From: Pseudomonadota bacterium
Lineage (GTDB): Bacteria > Pseudomonadota > Alphaproteobacteria > Acetobacterales > Acetobacteraceae
DNA length: 43,082 nucleotides
Assembly: GCA_021805665.1 (NCBI GenBank)
Contig: JAJZEV010000105.1
Location: forward strand, 1-43,082
Reading direction: 5' to 3'
In this document: in pieces, positions 36,001 to 43,082 of the stretch
How the letters are laid out: each line of letters opens with the position of its first letter
Numbering within the stretch: position 1 is the first letter of the stretch
Notes under the pieces: model-generated
Database searches by the model: none
What the model was told of the DNA's origin: nothing
Seen by the model: only the letters and a program-made list of their open reading frames with translations
Translations under genes and position numbers: made by a program

Positions 36001-37263
36001 TCACCGAACCCCGGGCGGATGGCCAAGTCCGGGCCCGCCCTTCGCCGCGGGCAAGGAAACAACGGCACCGTCCTTCAACCGATCCGTTCCGTCCGTCACA
36101 ACCCTGTCGCCCGGTTCCAGCCCCGACAGCACCGCCTGGAAATTGCCGTCGATCGGTCCGGCCTTCACAACCCTGACCGATACCGTGTTGTCGGGATTGA
36201 TCAGATACACGAACGTCCCCGGCTCCCCGCGCTGAATGGCCGGCACCGGCACCCGGATCGCGTTCTTCAACGTGTTGACCAGCAGGCGGGCATTCACGAA
36301 CTGATTCGGATACAGCATCTCATCGGGGTTCGCGAAAATGGCGCGCAAATTCAGCGTGCCTGTGGTGGTGCTGATCTGGCTGTCCAGCGCGGACAGCGCG
36401 CCGGTTGCCAGCAGCCTGGTATCCGACCGGTCATAGGCCTCCACCGACAGCGATGCGCCGGCCCGCAGGCGCTGGACGATGTCCGGCAGGTCATCCTCCG
36501 GCACGGCGAACACCACCGAGATCGGCTGGATCTGCGCTATCACCACCAGTCCCGTCGCGGTCGCGGTGTTGGGTGTGACATAGTTGCCCATATCGACCAG
36601 CCGCAATCCGACCTGACCATCCAACGGCGAGACGATATGACAATACTCAAGGTTGAGTTTGGCATTGTCCACCGTGCCCTGGTCGGTTTGTACTGCGCCA
36701 GCATATTGCTGCACCAGGAATCGCTGGTCATCCACTTGCTGCTGGGCGATCGAGTCTTGCCGGCCCAGCGTCTGATAACGCTTCAGGTCGGTTTGCGCCT
36801 GTGCCAGCAAACCCTGGTCCTTGGCCAGCGTGCCCTGCGCCTGTTCCAGTGCGGCGATATACGGGCGGGGATCGATCTGTGCCAGGAAGTCCCCCCTGCG
36901 GACCACCTTGCCCTCCGTATAGCCAATTTCCTGCAATTCGCCGGCGATCTGCGTTTGGACCGTCACGGTATCGAGCGACGTAACAGTGCCAAGCTCATCC
37001 AGCACGATCCGCACGTCGCCTCTGTCCGCCGTTGCGAAGCCAACCGGTTGCGGCGCGGCGGCGGCGCGCCCTGGTTGGGTCGTCCGCGGGGCCTGTGCTG
37101 TCTGGTGCTGGTGCCATAAGTACCAGCCGCCGCCGCCCGTGCCGGCCGCGATCAGCAGTGTCAGCAGCCAGTAGCCGCCGCGCGAACGCGCCGCCGTCCT
37201 GGTTTCCCGCGAAACAGGCGCCTGCTTCAACTGTGTGTCCGACCGTTCAACACGTTCGTCCAT
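36001..37263 (-). CDS. mdtA: RND efflux periplasmic adaptor, MdtA-like
   Basis: 420 aa. One N-terminal anchor helix (GYWLLTLLIAAGTGGGGWYLW) is followed by the membrane-fusion-protein arrangement: a first lipoyl half (ADRGDVRIVLDELGTVTSLDTVTVQTQIAGELQEIGYTEGKVVRRGDFLAQID), a coiled hairpin (PYIAALEQAQGTLAKDQGLLAQAQTDLKRYQ), the second half (YCHIVSPLDGQVGLRLVDMGNYV), and beta-barrel and membrane-proximal domains. It bridges the inner-membrane RND trimer to the outer-membrane tunnel. It is the first gene of mdtA-mdtB-mdtC-OMF. The ATG at 37263 faces the 368-nt gene-free region. Confidence 0.94.
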   Translation of the reverse strand: MDERVERSDTQLKQAPVSRETRTAARSRGGYWLLTLLIAAGTGGGGWYLWHQHQTAQAPRTTQPGRAAAAPQPVGFATADRGDVRIVLDELGTVTSLDTVTVQTQIAGELQEIGYTEGKVVRRGDFLAQIDPRPYIAALEQAQGTLAKDQGLLAQAQTDLKRYQTLGRQDSIAQQQVDDQRFLVQQYAGAVQTDQGTVDNAKLNLEYCHIVSPLDGQVGLRLVDMGNYVTPNTATATGLVVIAQIQPISVVFAVPEDDLPDIVQRLRAGASLSVEAYDRSDTRLLATGALSALDSQISTTTGTLNLRAIFANPDEMLYPNQFVNARLLVNTLKNAIRVPVPAIQRGEPGTFVYLINPDNTVSVRVVKAGPIDGNFQAVLSGLEPGDRVVTDGTDRLKDGAVVSLPAAKGGPGLGHPPGVR

Positions 37264-37631
37264 GGGCGGTCACGTCCTTCGTCGGTTCAGGCGCCGCACG
37301 GCCGCCGCGCTTGGCATACGGCACCGGGTACGGTGCCAACAAGCCAACGCCCCCGGCGCGTTACGGTAATTTTTGGTTCGTTACACGGCGACACGCCAGG
37401 TCGGAAAACCGCGCCCACCAATACAGTCGGCTATATCGTGTCTGACACCTCCGTGGCGAGGCCTCTCTTGGTGAAGTTTTGTACCGCGAGCCCCCCGGTT
37501 GGCGAAGCCCCCTTGACGAACGCACCCGGACGGGCGTTTGCCCCCTGTATATCCATCGTGCGGAGGTGTCTGTTGCATGGGCGGGACCCTGCCGGTAACG
37601 TCCGCGCCGTTTAACAAGGGGTAGTATTCTC
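37264..37631. other. Gene-free region between mdtA and coxG
   Basis: No convincing gene in any frame; the small ORFs across it overlap each other and have shadow-like composition. It must hold the divergent promoters of the mdt operon and coxG. It contains a perfect 10-bp inverted repeat, GACACCTCCG at 37444-37453 and CGGAGGTGTC at 37561-37570. Between the arms are a local hairpin (AACGC...GCGTT around 37519-37539) and recurring words like TTGGCGAAG. It could be a structured leader or a decayed repeat element. Confidence 0.5.
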
Positions 37632-38261
37632 ATGGACATGACGGGCGAGCGACGAATTCCGGCTCCGCGCCAAACCGTATGGGAAGCGCTCAACGATACG
37701 GACGTGCTGAAATCCTGCATTCCGGGCTGCGAAAGCCTGGAAAAGCTCGATGACGATCAGATGAAGGCGACCGCGGCCATCAAGGTGGGACCGATCTCCG
37801 CCCGGTTTTCCGGCAAGGTGCAACTCACCGATATCGACCCGCCGAACGGTTACCGTATCAGCGGCGAGGGGCAAGGCGGCGTCGCCGGTTTCGCCAAGGG
37901 CGGCGCTAATGTAGCATTGACCGACGACGGCGACGGGACACTTCTCAGCTATCAGGTGAACGCCCAGGTCGGCGGCAAGCTGGCGCAGTTGGGCGGACGC
38001 CTGATCGATGCCACCGCCAAGCAGATGGCCGACGCCTTCTTCGACCGGTTCAGCAAGCAGGTGCAGGCGATGGTGCCGGCCGCCGCCGACGCGGTTCCCG
38101 CCGCTGCCGCCGAACCCCTGCCGGCGGCATCGCAGCCCGCATCCGCGATCTCTGTCTGGGCGCTGATACCGCGCGAACCGTTCGGCATGCCGATCGCGGC
38201 CTGGCTGGGCGGGGCCGTATTCGCCCTCATGGTGCTGCTCATGCTGGGAAGCATGCTCTAG
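37632..38261 (+). CDS. coxG: CoxG-like SRPBCC protein with C-terminal membrane anchor
   Basis: 209 aa. The N-terminal 150 residues are an SRPBCC/CoxG domain: GERRIPAPRQTVWEALNDTDVLKSCIPGCESLEKLDDDQMKATAAIKVGPISARFSGKVQL. An Ala/Pro-rich linker leads to a C-terminal membrane helix (GMPIAAWLGGAVFALMVLLMLGSML). CoxG of Oligotropha carboxidovorans recruits CO dehydrogenase to the membrane, and relatives may serve other molybdenum hydroxylases or bind quinone. AAGGGG precedes the ATG at 37632. It overlaps coxD by 1 nt. Confidence 0.9.
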   Translation: MDMTGERRIPAPRQTVWEALNDTDVLKSCIPGCESLEKLDDDQMKATAAIKVGPISARFSGKVQLTDIDPPNGYRISGEGQGGVAGFAKGGANVALTDDGDGTLLSYQVNAQVGGKLAQLGGRLIDATAKQMADAFFDRFSKQVQAMVPAAADAVPAAAAEPLPAASQPASAISVWALIPREPFGMPIAAWLGGAVFALMVLLMLGSML

Positions 38262-39157
38262 TGACGGCGCTTCCGGAAAAGGTCGCGGATACCGAACATC
38301 TGCTCGCCGCCAACGGCTACATCGCCGACCTGGAACTGGCGACCACGGTGCATCTGGCGTTAACCATGCAGCGCCCGCTGTTCCTGGAGGGCGAACCCGG
38401 CACCGGCAAGACCGAGATCGCCAAGGTGCTGGCAACCGGCCTGAACCGCCGGTTGGTCAGGCTGCAATGTTACGATGGTATGGACCTCTCGGCCGCGGCC
38501 TATGAATGGGACCACGCCCGCCAGTTGATGGCCATCCGGCTGGCGGAGGCAGCGGGGCAAACCGACCGCACCGAACTGTCCAGCAACATCTATACGCGGG
38601 AGTTCCTCCAGGCCCGCCCGCTGCTGTCCGCGATCGACCCGGATCTGCCGCCCGCCGTGCTGCTGATCGACGAACTGGATCGCGCCGACGAACCGTTCGA
38701 GGCGTTTCTGCTGGAACTTCTGGCCGACTTCCAGATCACCGTGCCCGAATTCGGCACCGTTCGCGCCCACACCCGACCCGTGGTGGTCCTGACATCGAAC
38801 CGGACGCGGGAGGTGCATGACGCGATCCGCCGCCGTTGCCTGTATCACTGGGTCGATTACCCCGATACAACCCGCGAACGCGCCATCCTGGCGGCGAAAG
38901 CCCCGGAGGTTCCGGCGCATCTGGCCCGGCAGGTGGTCGATTTCGTCCAGCGTCTGCGCGGCGAGGAACTGTTCAAGCTGCCCGGCGTGGCCGAGACGAT
39001 CGACTGGGCGCAGGCGCTGACCTACCTGAACAAAACCGAACTGACCGCAGGGGATGTCGATGAAACCCTCGGCGTCCTGCTAAAATACCAGGACGACATA
39101 GCCAAGGTTCGTGGGGCAGAGGCGGCTCGGTTGATCGCCGAGTCCGCGGCGGCATAA
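38261..39157 (+). CDS. coxD: MoxR-type AAA+ ATPase CoxD
   Basis: 298 aa. Walker A FLEGEPGTGKTEIAKVLA, the following LQCYDGMDLSAAAYEWDHARQLMAIR (diagnostic of CoxD), Walker B VLLIDELDRADEPFEAFLLELL, sensor VVVLTSNRTREVHDAIRRRC. In Oligotropha CoxD is a chaperone that inserts sulfur and copper into the CO dehydrogenase active site. It starts with GTG at 38261, sharing one base with the coxG stop (TAGTG). The usual partner coxE (VWA protein) and the coxMSL structural genes are not next to it; the next gene is ctaA. Confidence 0.93.
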   Translation: MTALPEKVADTEHLLAANGYIADLELATTVHLALTMQRPLFLEGEPGTGKTEIAKVLATGLNRRLVRLQCYDGMDLSAAAYEWDHARQLMAIRLAEAAGQTDRTELSSNIYTREFLQARPLLSAIDPDLPPAVLLIDELDRADEPFEAFLLELLADFQITVPEFGTVRAHTRPVVVLTSNRTREVHDAIRRRCLYHWVDYPDTTRERAILAAKAPEVPAHLARQVVDFVQRLRGEELFKLPGVAETIDWAQALTYLNKTELTAGDVDETLGVLLKYQDDIAKVRGAEAARLIAESAAA

Positions 39158-39208
39158 ATAACCGGACACCCGGGGGCGCGAAAAGCTTCTTTTCCGCCAC
39201 CGGTTCCC

Positions 39209-39214
39209 TATAAT
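39209..39214 (+). promoter_or_regulatory. Candidate -10 element just before ctaA
   Basis: A perfect TATAAT ending 7 nt before the ctaA ATG at 39222, which would place the transcript start at about the first base of the start codon. No clear -35 (TTGACA-like) lies 17 nt upstream and no Shine-Dalgarno precedes the ATG. Chance occurrence is possible. Confidence 0.35.
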
Positions 39215-39221
39215 CGTTAAC

Positions 39222-40337
39222 ATGCCATTCGACGTTCATGACTTTCCCCTGGCCGCCCGGACGGATCGTGCCGAAACCCGTCAAGGTCGCCGCATGGTCG
39301 CTGCCTGGCTGTTCACCGTTGCCGCCATGATCCTGGCGATGATCGTGCTGGGCGGCGCCACCCGCCTGACCGGGTCGGGCCTGTCGATCATGGAATGGGC
39401 GCCGTTGCTGGGCGCGCTGCCCCCGACGACGGACGCGGAATGGCAGCGCCTGTTCGGACTCTACCAGAAGATACCGCAATACACCTTGGTGAATCAGGGC
39501 TTCGGTATCGACGGCTTCAAGCATATTTTCTGGCTGGAATGGACCCATCGGCTCTGGGGCAGGCTGATCGGGGTTGTCTTCCTGCTGCCGCTGCTGTGGC
39601 TTGGAGTGACCGGCCGCATTCAGCGCCGCCTGCTTCCCCGGCTGGGTCTGCTGTTTCTGCTGGGCGGGCTGCAAGGCGCGGTTGGGTGGTTCATGGTGGC
39701 ATCCGGCTTCATGCCGGACTCGACCGCTGTCTCCCCCTATCGGCTGGTTATCCATCTGGTCCTGGCGCTGACGTTGTACGCGGCAATCGTCTGGACCGGC
39801 CTGTCCACGCTGCACCCGGCGCGCACGCGGCCAATGCCGCCGAATCATCTGCGTCCGCTGGCGTTCGCTGCGCTGGGGTCGGTTTGCCTGACCATCGTGG
39901 CCGGGGGCTTCACCGCCGGGCTGCATGCCGGCCTGACCTATAACACCTTCCCGCTGATGGACGGCCACTGGGTGCCTGACGGCTATACCATGCTGCATCC
40001 GTTGCTGCGCAACTTCACCGAAAATGTCGCCGCGGTGCAGTTCGACCACCGTCTGCTCGCAACTGTTACCCTGGCGCTGCTCTCCGTCCTCGCCGTCGCC
40101 GGATGGCGCTCCGGCCTTCCGCGCGGGCTGGCGATCTGCCTGGGCGCTGCTGTTGTTGGGCAGTATGCCCTAGGGGTGACCACATTGCTGATGGTTGTTC
40201 CGGTCCCCGTTGCCACGCTGCATCAAGCGGGCGCGGCCATCCTGCTGACGGTCCTGCTGGTTCTGGTGCATTACCTGTCCGCCGAATCCCGGCCGCTTGC
40301 CGCCAAACCGCCGCCAGTCGAAATATCCCCCGTATGA
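39222..40337 (+). CDS. ctaA: Haem A synthase CtaA (COX15 type)
   Basis: 371 aa with eight expected membrane helices. It converts haem O to haem A for aa3-type oxidases. Features are GGATRLTGSGLSIMEWAPLLGALPP after TM1, the haem-ligand regions WLEWTHRLWGRLIGVVF and QFDHRLLATVTLALL, HLVLALTLYAAIVW, FTAGLHAGLTYNTFPLMDGHWVP, and TLHQAGAAILLTVLLVLVHYL. It is a type 2 (alphaproteobacterial/mitochondrial) CtaA. It starts 64 nt after coxD and overlaps the histidine kinase by 4 nt. No aa3 oxidase genes are in the window; cbb3 does not use haem A. No ribosome-binding site is seen before its ATG. Confidence 0.95.
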   Translation: MPFDVHDFPLAARTDRAETRQGRRMVAAWLFTVAAMILAMIVLGGATRLTGSGLSIMEWAPLLGALPPTTDAEWQRLFGLYQKIPQYTLVNQGFGIDGFKHIFWLEWTHRLWGRLIGVVFLLPLLWLGVTGRIQRRLLPRLGLLFLLGGLQGAVGWFMVASGFMPDSTAVSPYRLVIHLVLALTLYAAIVWTGLSTLHPARTRPMPPNHLRPLAFAALGSVCLTIVAGGFTAGLHAGLTYNTFPLMDGHWVPDGYTMLHPLLRNFTENVAAVQFDHRLLATVTLALLSVLAVAGWRSGLPRGLAICLGAAVVGQYALGVTTLLMVVPVPVATLHQAGAAILLTVLLVLVHYLSAESRPLAAKPPPVEISPV

Positions 40338-42586
40338 CCATCGAGCCAACGGTCAGCCTGGAGGCCGTTTTCGATGCGATCCCGGTCGGTCTGGGTGTTG
40401 TCGATGCCGAACGCCGCATCGTACTGATGAACCGGGCGTTCCGGGACTCGCTGGGTCTGCCGGCCGACGGAATTCCCCCGGGCACGCCCGTCGAGGAGGC
40501 TGTCAGGGCATCGGCATTGCGCGGAGTCTATGGTCCGGGGGATCCAGATGCCCAGGTCAAGGCGGTCATGGCCCCCGATCGCAGCCAGTCCGGCCGGCTG
40601 CGGCGGCGGACTTTCGCGGGCAAGAGTCACGATCTGTTCAATAGCCCGCTGCCGGGCGGCGGTTATGTTGTCAGCGCGGTCGAGACAACAGCCCTTCTGG
40701 CCGCCCGGGCGGACGCGGAAACGGCCTTGTCCCGCACCGCCACCGCCCTGGCAACACTGCGGATCGGCTTGGCGATCTTCGATCCGCAACATCGGTTGCT
40801 GCTGGTGAACCCCGGCTTCGCGGCGCTGCTGTCGCTTCCGCCGGATCGGCTGTCCGTCGGAACCAGCCTGGATGCAATGCTGGCGCTGATGGAAACCCGC
40901 GATGAGTTCGCGGGCCCGGACGGAATGGCTTTCGTCGGCGCCCTGCGCGGCGCGGCATCCGGACATCCCTGGGCCGCGCGCCGGTTGCGGGCCGATGGGC
41001 GGTCGATCGACATCATGGTCGATCCCTTGCCCGATGGGGGCTGCACCATCGCTGTCAACGACATCACCCCGCAGGCCCGGGCCGAGGACGAAGCCCGCCG
41101 CCGAGCCCTGCTGTTGCAGATGGTGCTGGTGAATGTGCCGCATGGGATCTGCGTTTATGGCGCCGATCATCGCGTCGCGATGCTCAACGACAACTACAAT
41201 AAGATCATGGCGGGAGAGCCGCTTCAGGTGGGCGACTTGCTCTCGGATGTGATTCGCCGCCGGGCAGGGTCGGGCGAATATGGCGAGGGCGATCCGGAAG
41301 TCATCATCGCCTCGCAAATGGCTTATAATATCGCCCGCCCGCAGCAGCATCGGCGGGTACGATCCGACGGTGTTCCGATCGACGTACGCACCGCACCGAT
41401 GCCGGATGGCGGCCATATCACCGTCGTCACCGATATCTCCGCGCTGGTGCAGGCCGAGACCGAATTGCGCCGCAAAGCGGACGACATGGCGACGATGCTG
41501 GACAATATCCGCCATGGCATCATGCTCTGGGGCCAGGACCGGCGCCTGATCGCCAGCAACCGGGTCGCAGCCGACCTGCTGGATCTGCCGCCCGGCGTAC
41601 TGGTGCCCGGCCAGAGCGAGGCGGAGGTAATCACAGCACTGGCCATCGGGGGCCATTTTGGGATGGCCGGGATCCATGCCCCTATGGCCCGGGCGCTGGG
41701 CACGATGGATCGAAGCACCCCATTCGTGCGGGAAGCGGTGACGCCTTCGGGGCGTATCGTGTTCGCGCAATCCAATCCGGCGCCGAATGGCGGCTGGATT
41801 ACCACGTTCAGCGACATCACCCAGATGCGCCAAACCGAACGGGAGCTGCGGCGCGCCAAGGAACTCGCTGAATCGGCGAACGTGGCAAAGTCGCGTTTCC
41901 TGGCGACCATGAGTCACGAACTGCGCACGCCGCTGAACGCGATCATCGGCTTTTCCGATGCCATGGCCAGTGAAAACGCCGATGTGCCCGCGGCCCTGGT
42001 CGCGGAATACAGCGGCCAGATCGGCAATGCCGGCAAACAGCTTCTGTCGTTGATCAATATCATCCTGGATGTCGCCCGCATCGAAAGCGGCCAGTTCGAA
42101 CCGGGCGGCGAGGTCATGAGACTCTGCCAGTTGATCCAGATAGCCGTTCGCCAGGCGGATGCCGCGGCGCGGGAGGCGGGGGTGGCGATAACCGTCCGGC
42201 TGCCCGACGATTTGCCCCGGCTGCGCGGCGACGAAAAGCAGATCGCACAGGCGGTGTCGCAACTGGTGTCGAACGCGGTGAAGTTTACGCCGCCGGGCGG
42301 TGCGGTGACGATCGAAGCCGGTGTGACGCCTGAAGGCGAGATGGTCGTGATGGTTTCCGATACCGGAATCGGCATCCCAACCGCCGATCAGGAACGTGTG
42401 TTCGAGCCGTTTATGCAACTCGACGGATCGTTGTCGCGGCGATATCCCGGTGCTGGCCTTGGCTTGTTCATCGCCCGCGCGATCGTGTCCGCCCATGGTG
42501 GCCAGTTGTCGCTGACCAGCGAACCGGGGGCAGGGACCACGGCGCGCATCGCATTGCCCAAGGCACGGATCGTCGCCGCATCATAG
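40334..42586 (+). CDS. Soluble histidine kinase with four PAS domains
   Basis: 750 aa from the ATG at 40334, which overlaps the ctaA stop (ATGA); the track start at 40103 runs through ctaA. Four tandem PAS domains of the PAS_7 type precede the kinase: about residues 10-110, 130-255, 256-375 and 385-500. Each has a core like IPVGLGVVDAERRIVLMNRAF. Then come a HisKA domain with FLATMSHELRTPLNAIIGFSD (His528) and a HATPase domain with VSNAVKFTPPGG and VSDTGIGIPTADQERVFEPF, GAGLGLFIARAIV. No membrane segment and no receiver domain. Its response regulator is not in the window. The signal could be small-molecule, redox or oxygen, but none can be read from sequence. Confidence 0.9.
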   Translation: MTIEPTVSLEAVFDAIPVGLGVVDAERRIVLMNRAFRDSLGLPADGIPPGTPVEEAVRASALRGVYGPGDPDAQVKAVMAPDRSQSGRLRRRTFAGKSHDLFNSPLPGGGYVVSAVETTALLAARADAETALSRTATALATLRIGLAIFDPQHRLLLVNPGFAALLSLPPDRLSVGTSLDAMLALMETRDEFAGPDGMAFVGALRGAASGHPWAARRLRADGRSIDIMVDPLPDGGCTIAVNDITPQARAEDEARRRALLLQMVLVNVPHGICVYGADHRVAMLNDNYNKIMAGEPLQVGDLLSDVIRRRAGSGEYGEGDPEVIIASQMAYNIARPQQHRRVRSDGVPIDVRTAPMPDGGHITVVTDISALVQAETELRRKADDMATMLDNIRHGIMLWGQDRRLIASNRVAADLLDLPPGVLVPGQSEAEVITALAIGGHFGMAGIHAPMARALGTMDRSTPFVREAVTPSGRIVFAQSNPAPNGGWITTFSDITQMRQTERELRRAKELAESANVAKSRFLATMSHELRTPLNAIIGFSDAMASENADVPAALVAEYSGQIGNAGKQLLSLINIILDVARIESGQFEPGGEVMRLCQLIQIAVRQADAAAREAGVAITVRLPDDLPRLRGDEKQIAQAVSQLVSNAVKFTPPGGAVTIEAGVTPEGEMVVMVSDTGIGIPTADQERVFEPFMQLDGSLSRRYPGAGLGLFIARAIVSAHGGQLSLTSEPGAGTTARIALPKARIVAAS

Positions 42587-42670
42587 GCCGGCACCGACCG
42601 GGAATGGCCTGGTGGTCAAAATGCCCCGGACGTACCATGTATCGAACCGACATCAACCGAGGATCCCCGC

Positions 42671-43082
42671 ATGAGCGCCATCGCCGCCACCGACAAGCTG
42701 TTTTTCGAACGGGCGGATGCCGCGCTGGACCAGGCTGCCGCCGAACATATCGTCGGTCAGGCATTGCGCGGCAGCGATGATGGCGAACTGTTCCTGGAAT
42801 ACCGCGAAAGCGAGTCGATCAGCCTGGACGACGGCAATATCAGGGCCGCCAATTTTGACTCCGGCATGGGGTTCGGCCTGCGTGCGGTTGCCGGAGAGGC
42901 GACCGGCTATGCCCATTCCGGGGAAATTTCGGAAGAAGCGCTCCGCCGGGCCGCCGCGACCGTGTCTGCGATTGCCGCCGGGCACGCGGGTGTGGCGGCG
43001 GAACCGCCGCGTGCGACCAATGCCAGGTTGTATTCGGATGCCAACCCGTTGCGGTTGATGGATTTTTCGGCCCGTACGTCGC
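42671..43082 (+). CDS. tldD: Metallopeptidase TldD, 5' part only
   Basis: The first 137 residues are in the window; the frame is open at the edge. After a leader (MSAIAATDKLFFERADAALDQAAAEHIVGQAL) come DGELFLEYRESESISLDDGNIRAANFDSGMGFGLRAVAGEATGYAHS, the signature of TldD, and NPLRLMDFSARTS. TldD with TldE (PmbA) forms a zinc protease that unfolds and degrades peptides, including modified natural-product precursors. It stands 84 nt after the histidine kinase. Confidence 0.9.
   Translation, partial: MSAIAATDKLFFERADAALDQAAAEHIVGQALRGSDDGELFLEYRESESISLDDGNIRAANFDSGMGFGLRAVAGEATGYAHSGEISEEALRRAAATVSAIAAGHAGVAAEPPRATNARLYSDANPLRLMDFSARTS

Noticed and set aside
34440-36176. 578-aa plus-strand ORF opposite mdtB and mdtA
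   Set aside because: Same shadow pattern across two real genes and their gap.
37361-37720. Minus-strand ORFs across the mdtA-coxG gap
   Set aside because: Arg/Gly/Pro-rich, overlapping in two frames, running into coxG; no ribosome-binding site or family resemblance I can support.
40271-42496. 741-aa minus-strand ORF opposite the PAS histidine kinase
   Set aside because: Antisense shadow with Arg/Gln/His/Asp-rich sequence; the kinase frame has all conserved motifs.
1-43082. tRNA, rRNA, CRISPR arrays, insertion sequences, phage genes
   Set aside because: I looked in the gene-free gaps and among the ORFs and saw no tRNA arm sequences, regularly spaced repeats, transposase motifs or phage proteins; a tRNAscan or ISfinder run would settle it.

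Overview
The window is GC-rich, tightly packed chromosomal DNA with many 1-8 nt gene overlaps. It looks like an alphaproteobacterium, most likely Rhodospirillales/Acetobacteraceae. The basis is a GapR (DUF2312) homologue, a DUF1244 protein, a ccoNOQPGHIS cluster beside a COG2836-type membrane protein, and alphaproteobacterial-type CtaA. The genus is not determined. I saw no rRNA, tRNA, CRISPR array, insertion sequence or phage gene. Most lines of the ORF track are antisense or frame shadows.

Layout. 1-2111: 3' end of an SDR gene, a 58-aa hydrophobic/Gly-Tyr microprotein missing from the ORF track, epmA, and a BamE-like lipoprotein. 2138-4879 (minus): glycerate 2-kinase and pyruvate kinase, a glycerate-to-pyruvate unit. 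4970-5681: DUF1244 gene, a 3 x 17 bp tandem repeat, and gapR. 5763-7235 (minus): a GAF/HD-GYP/LuxR-HTH fusion with an FNR/FixK-type box upstream. 7377-11989 (minus): complete branched-chain-amino-acid-type ABC importer, livG-livF-SBP-livH-livM. 11990-12536: a 547-nt gap with an intrinsic terminator that follows no recognised gene, then an AT-rich island. 12537-14634: two small unknown genes and a TRZ/ATZ-type amidohydrolase. 14709-15233: ssb with its terminator. 15394-18379: ligJ-ligI-ligC of the protocatechuate 4,5-cleavage pathway, ended by a terminator lying inside the 3' end of convergent ccoS.

18398-26328 (minus): a complete cbb3 oxidase operon (small membrane ORF, ccoN, O, Q, P, G, H, I, S). 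An FNR/FixK-type box separates it from a divergent COG2836/SafE-like gene. 27187-37263 (minus): an MdtABC-type RND efflux system with its outer-membrane lipoprotein, followed 10 nt later by a KirBac-type potassium channel. 37264-37631: a gene-free stretch with a long-range inverted repeat. 37632-40337: coxG, coxD and ctaA. 40334-42586: a soluble four-PAS histidine kinase overlapping ctaA. 42671 to the end: 5' part of tldD.

Oxygen-linked respiration recurs in the window. The cbb3 operon and the HD-GYP-LuxR gene share the same box form (TTGAT-N4-GTCAA), so the HD-GYP-LuxR protein may belong to the low-oxygen regulon; this is inference. The best candidates for something undescribed are that fusion protein, the possible small RNA ending at 12275, and the ctaA/PAS-kinase pairing.
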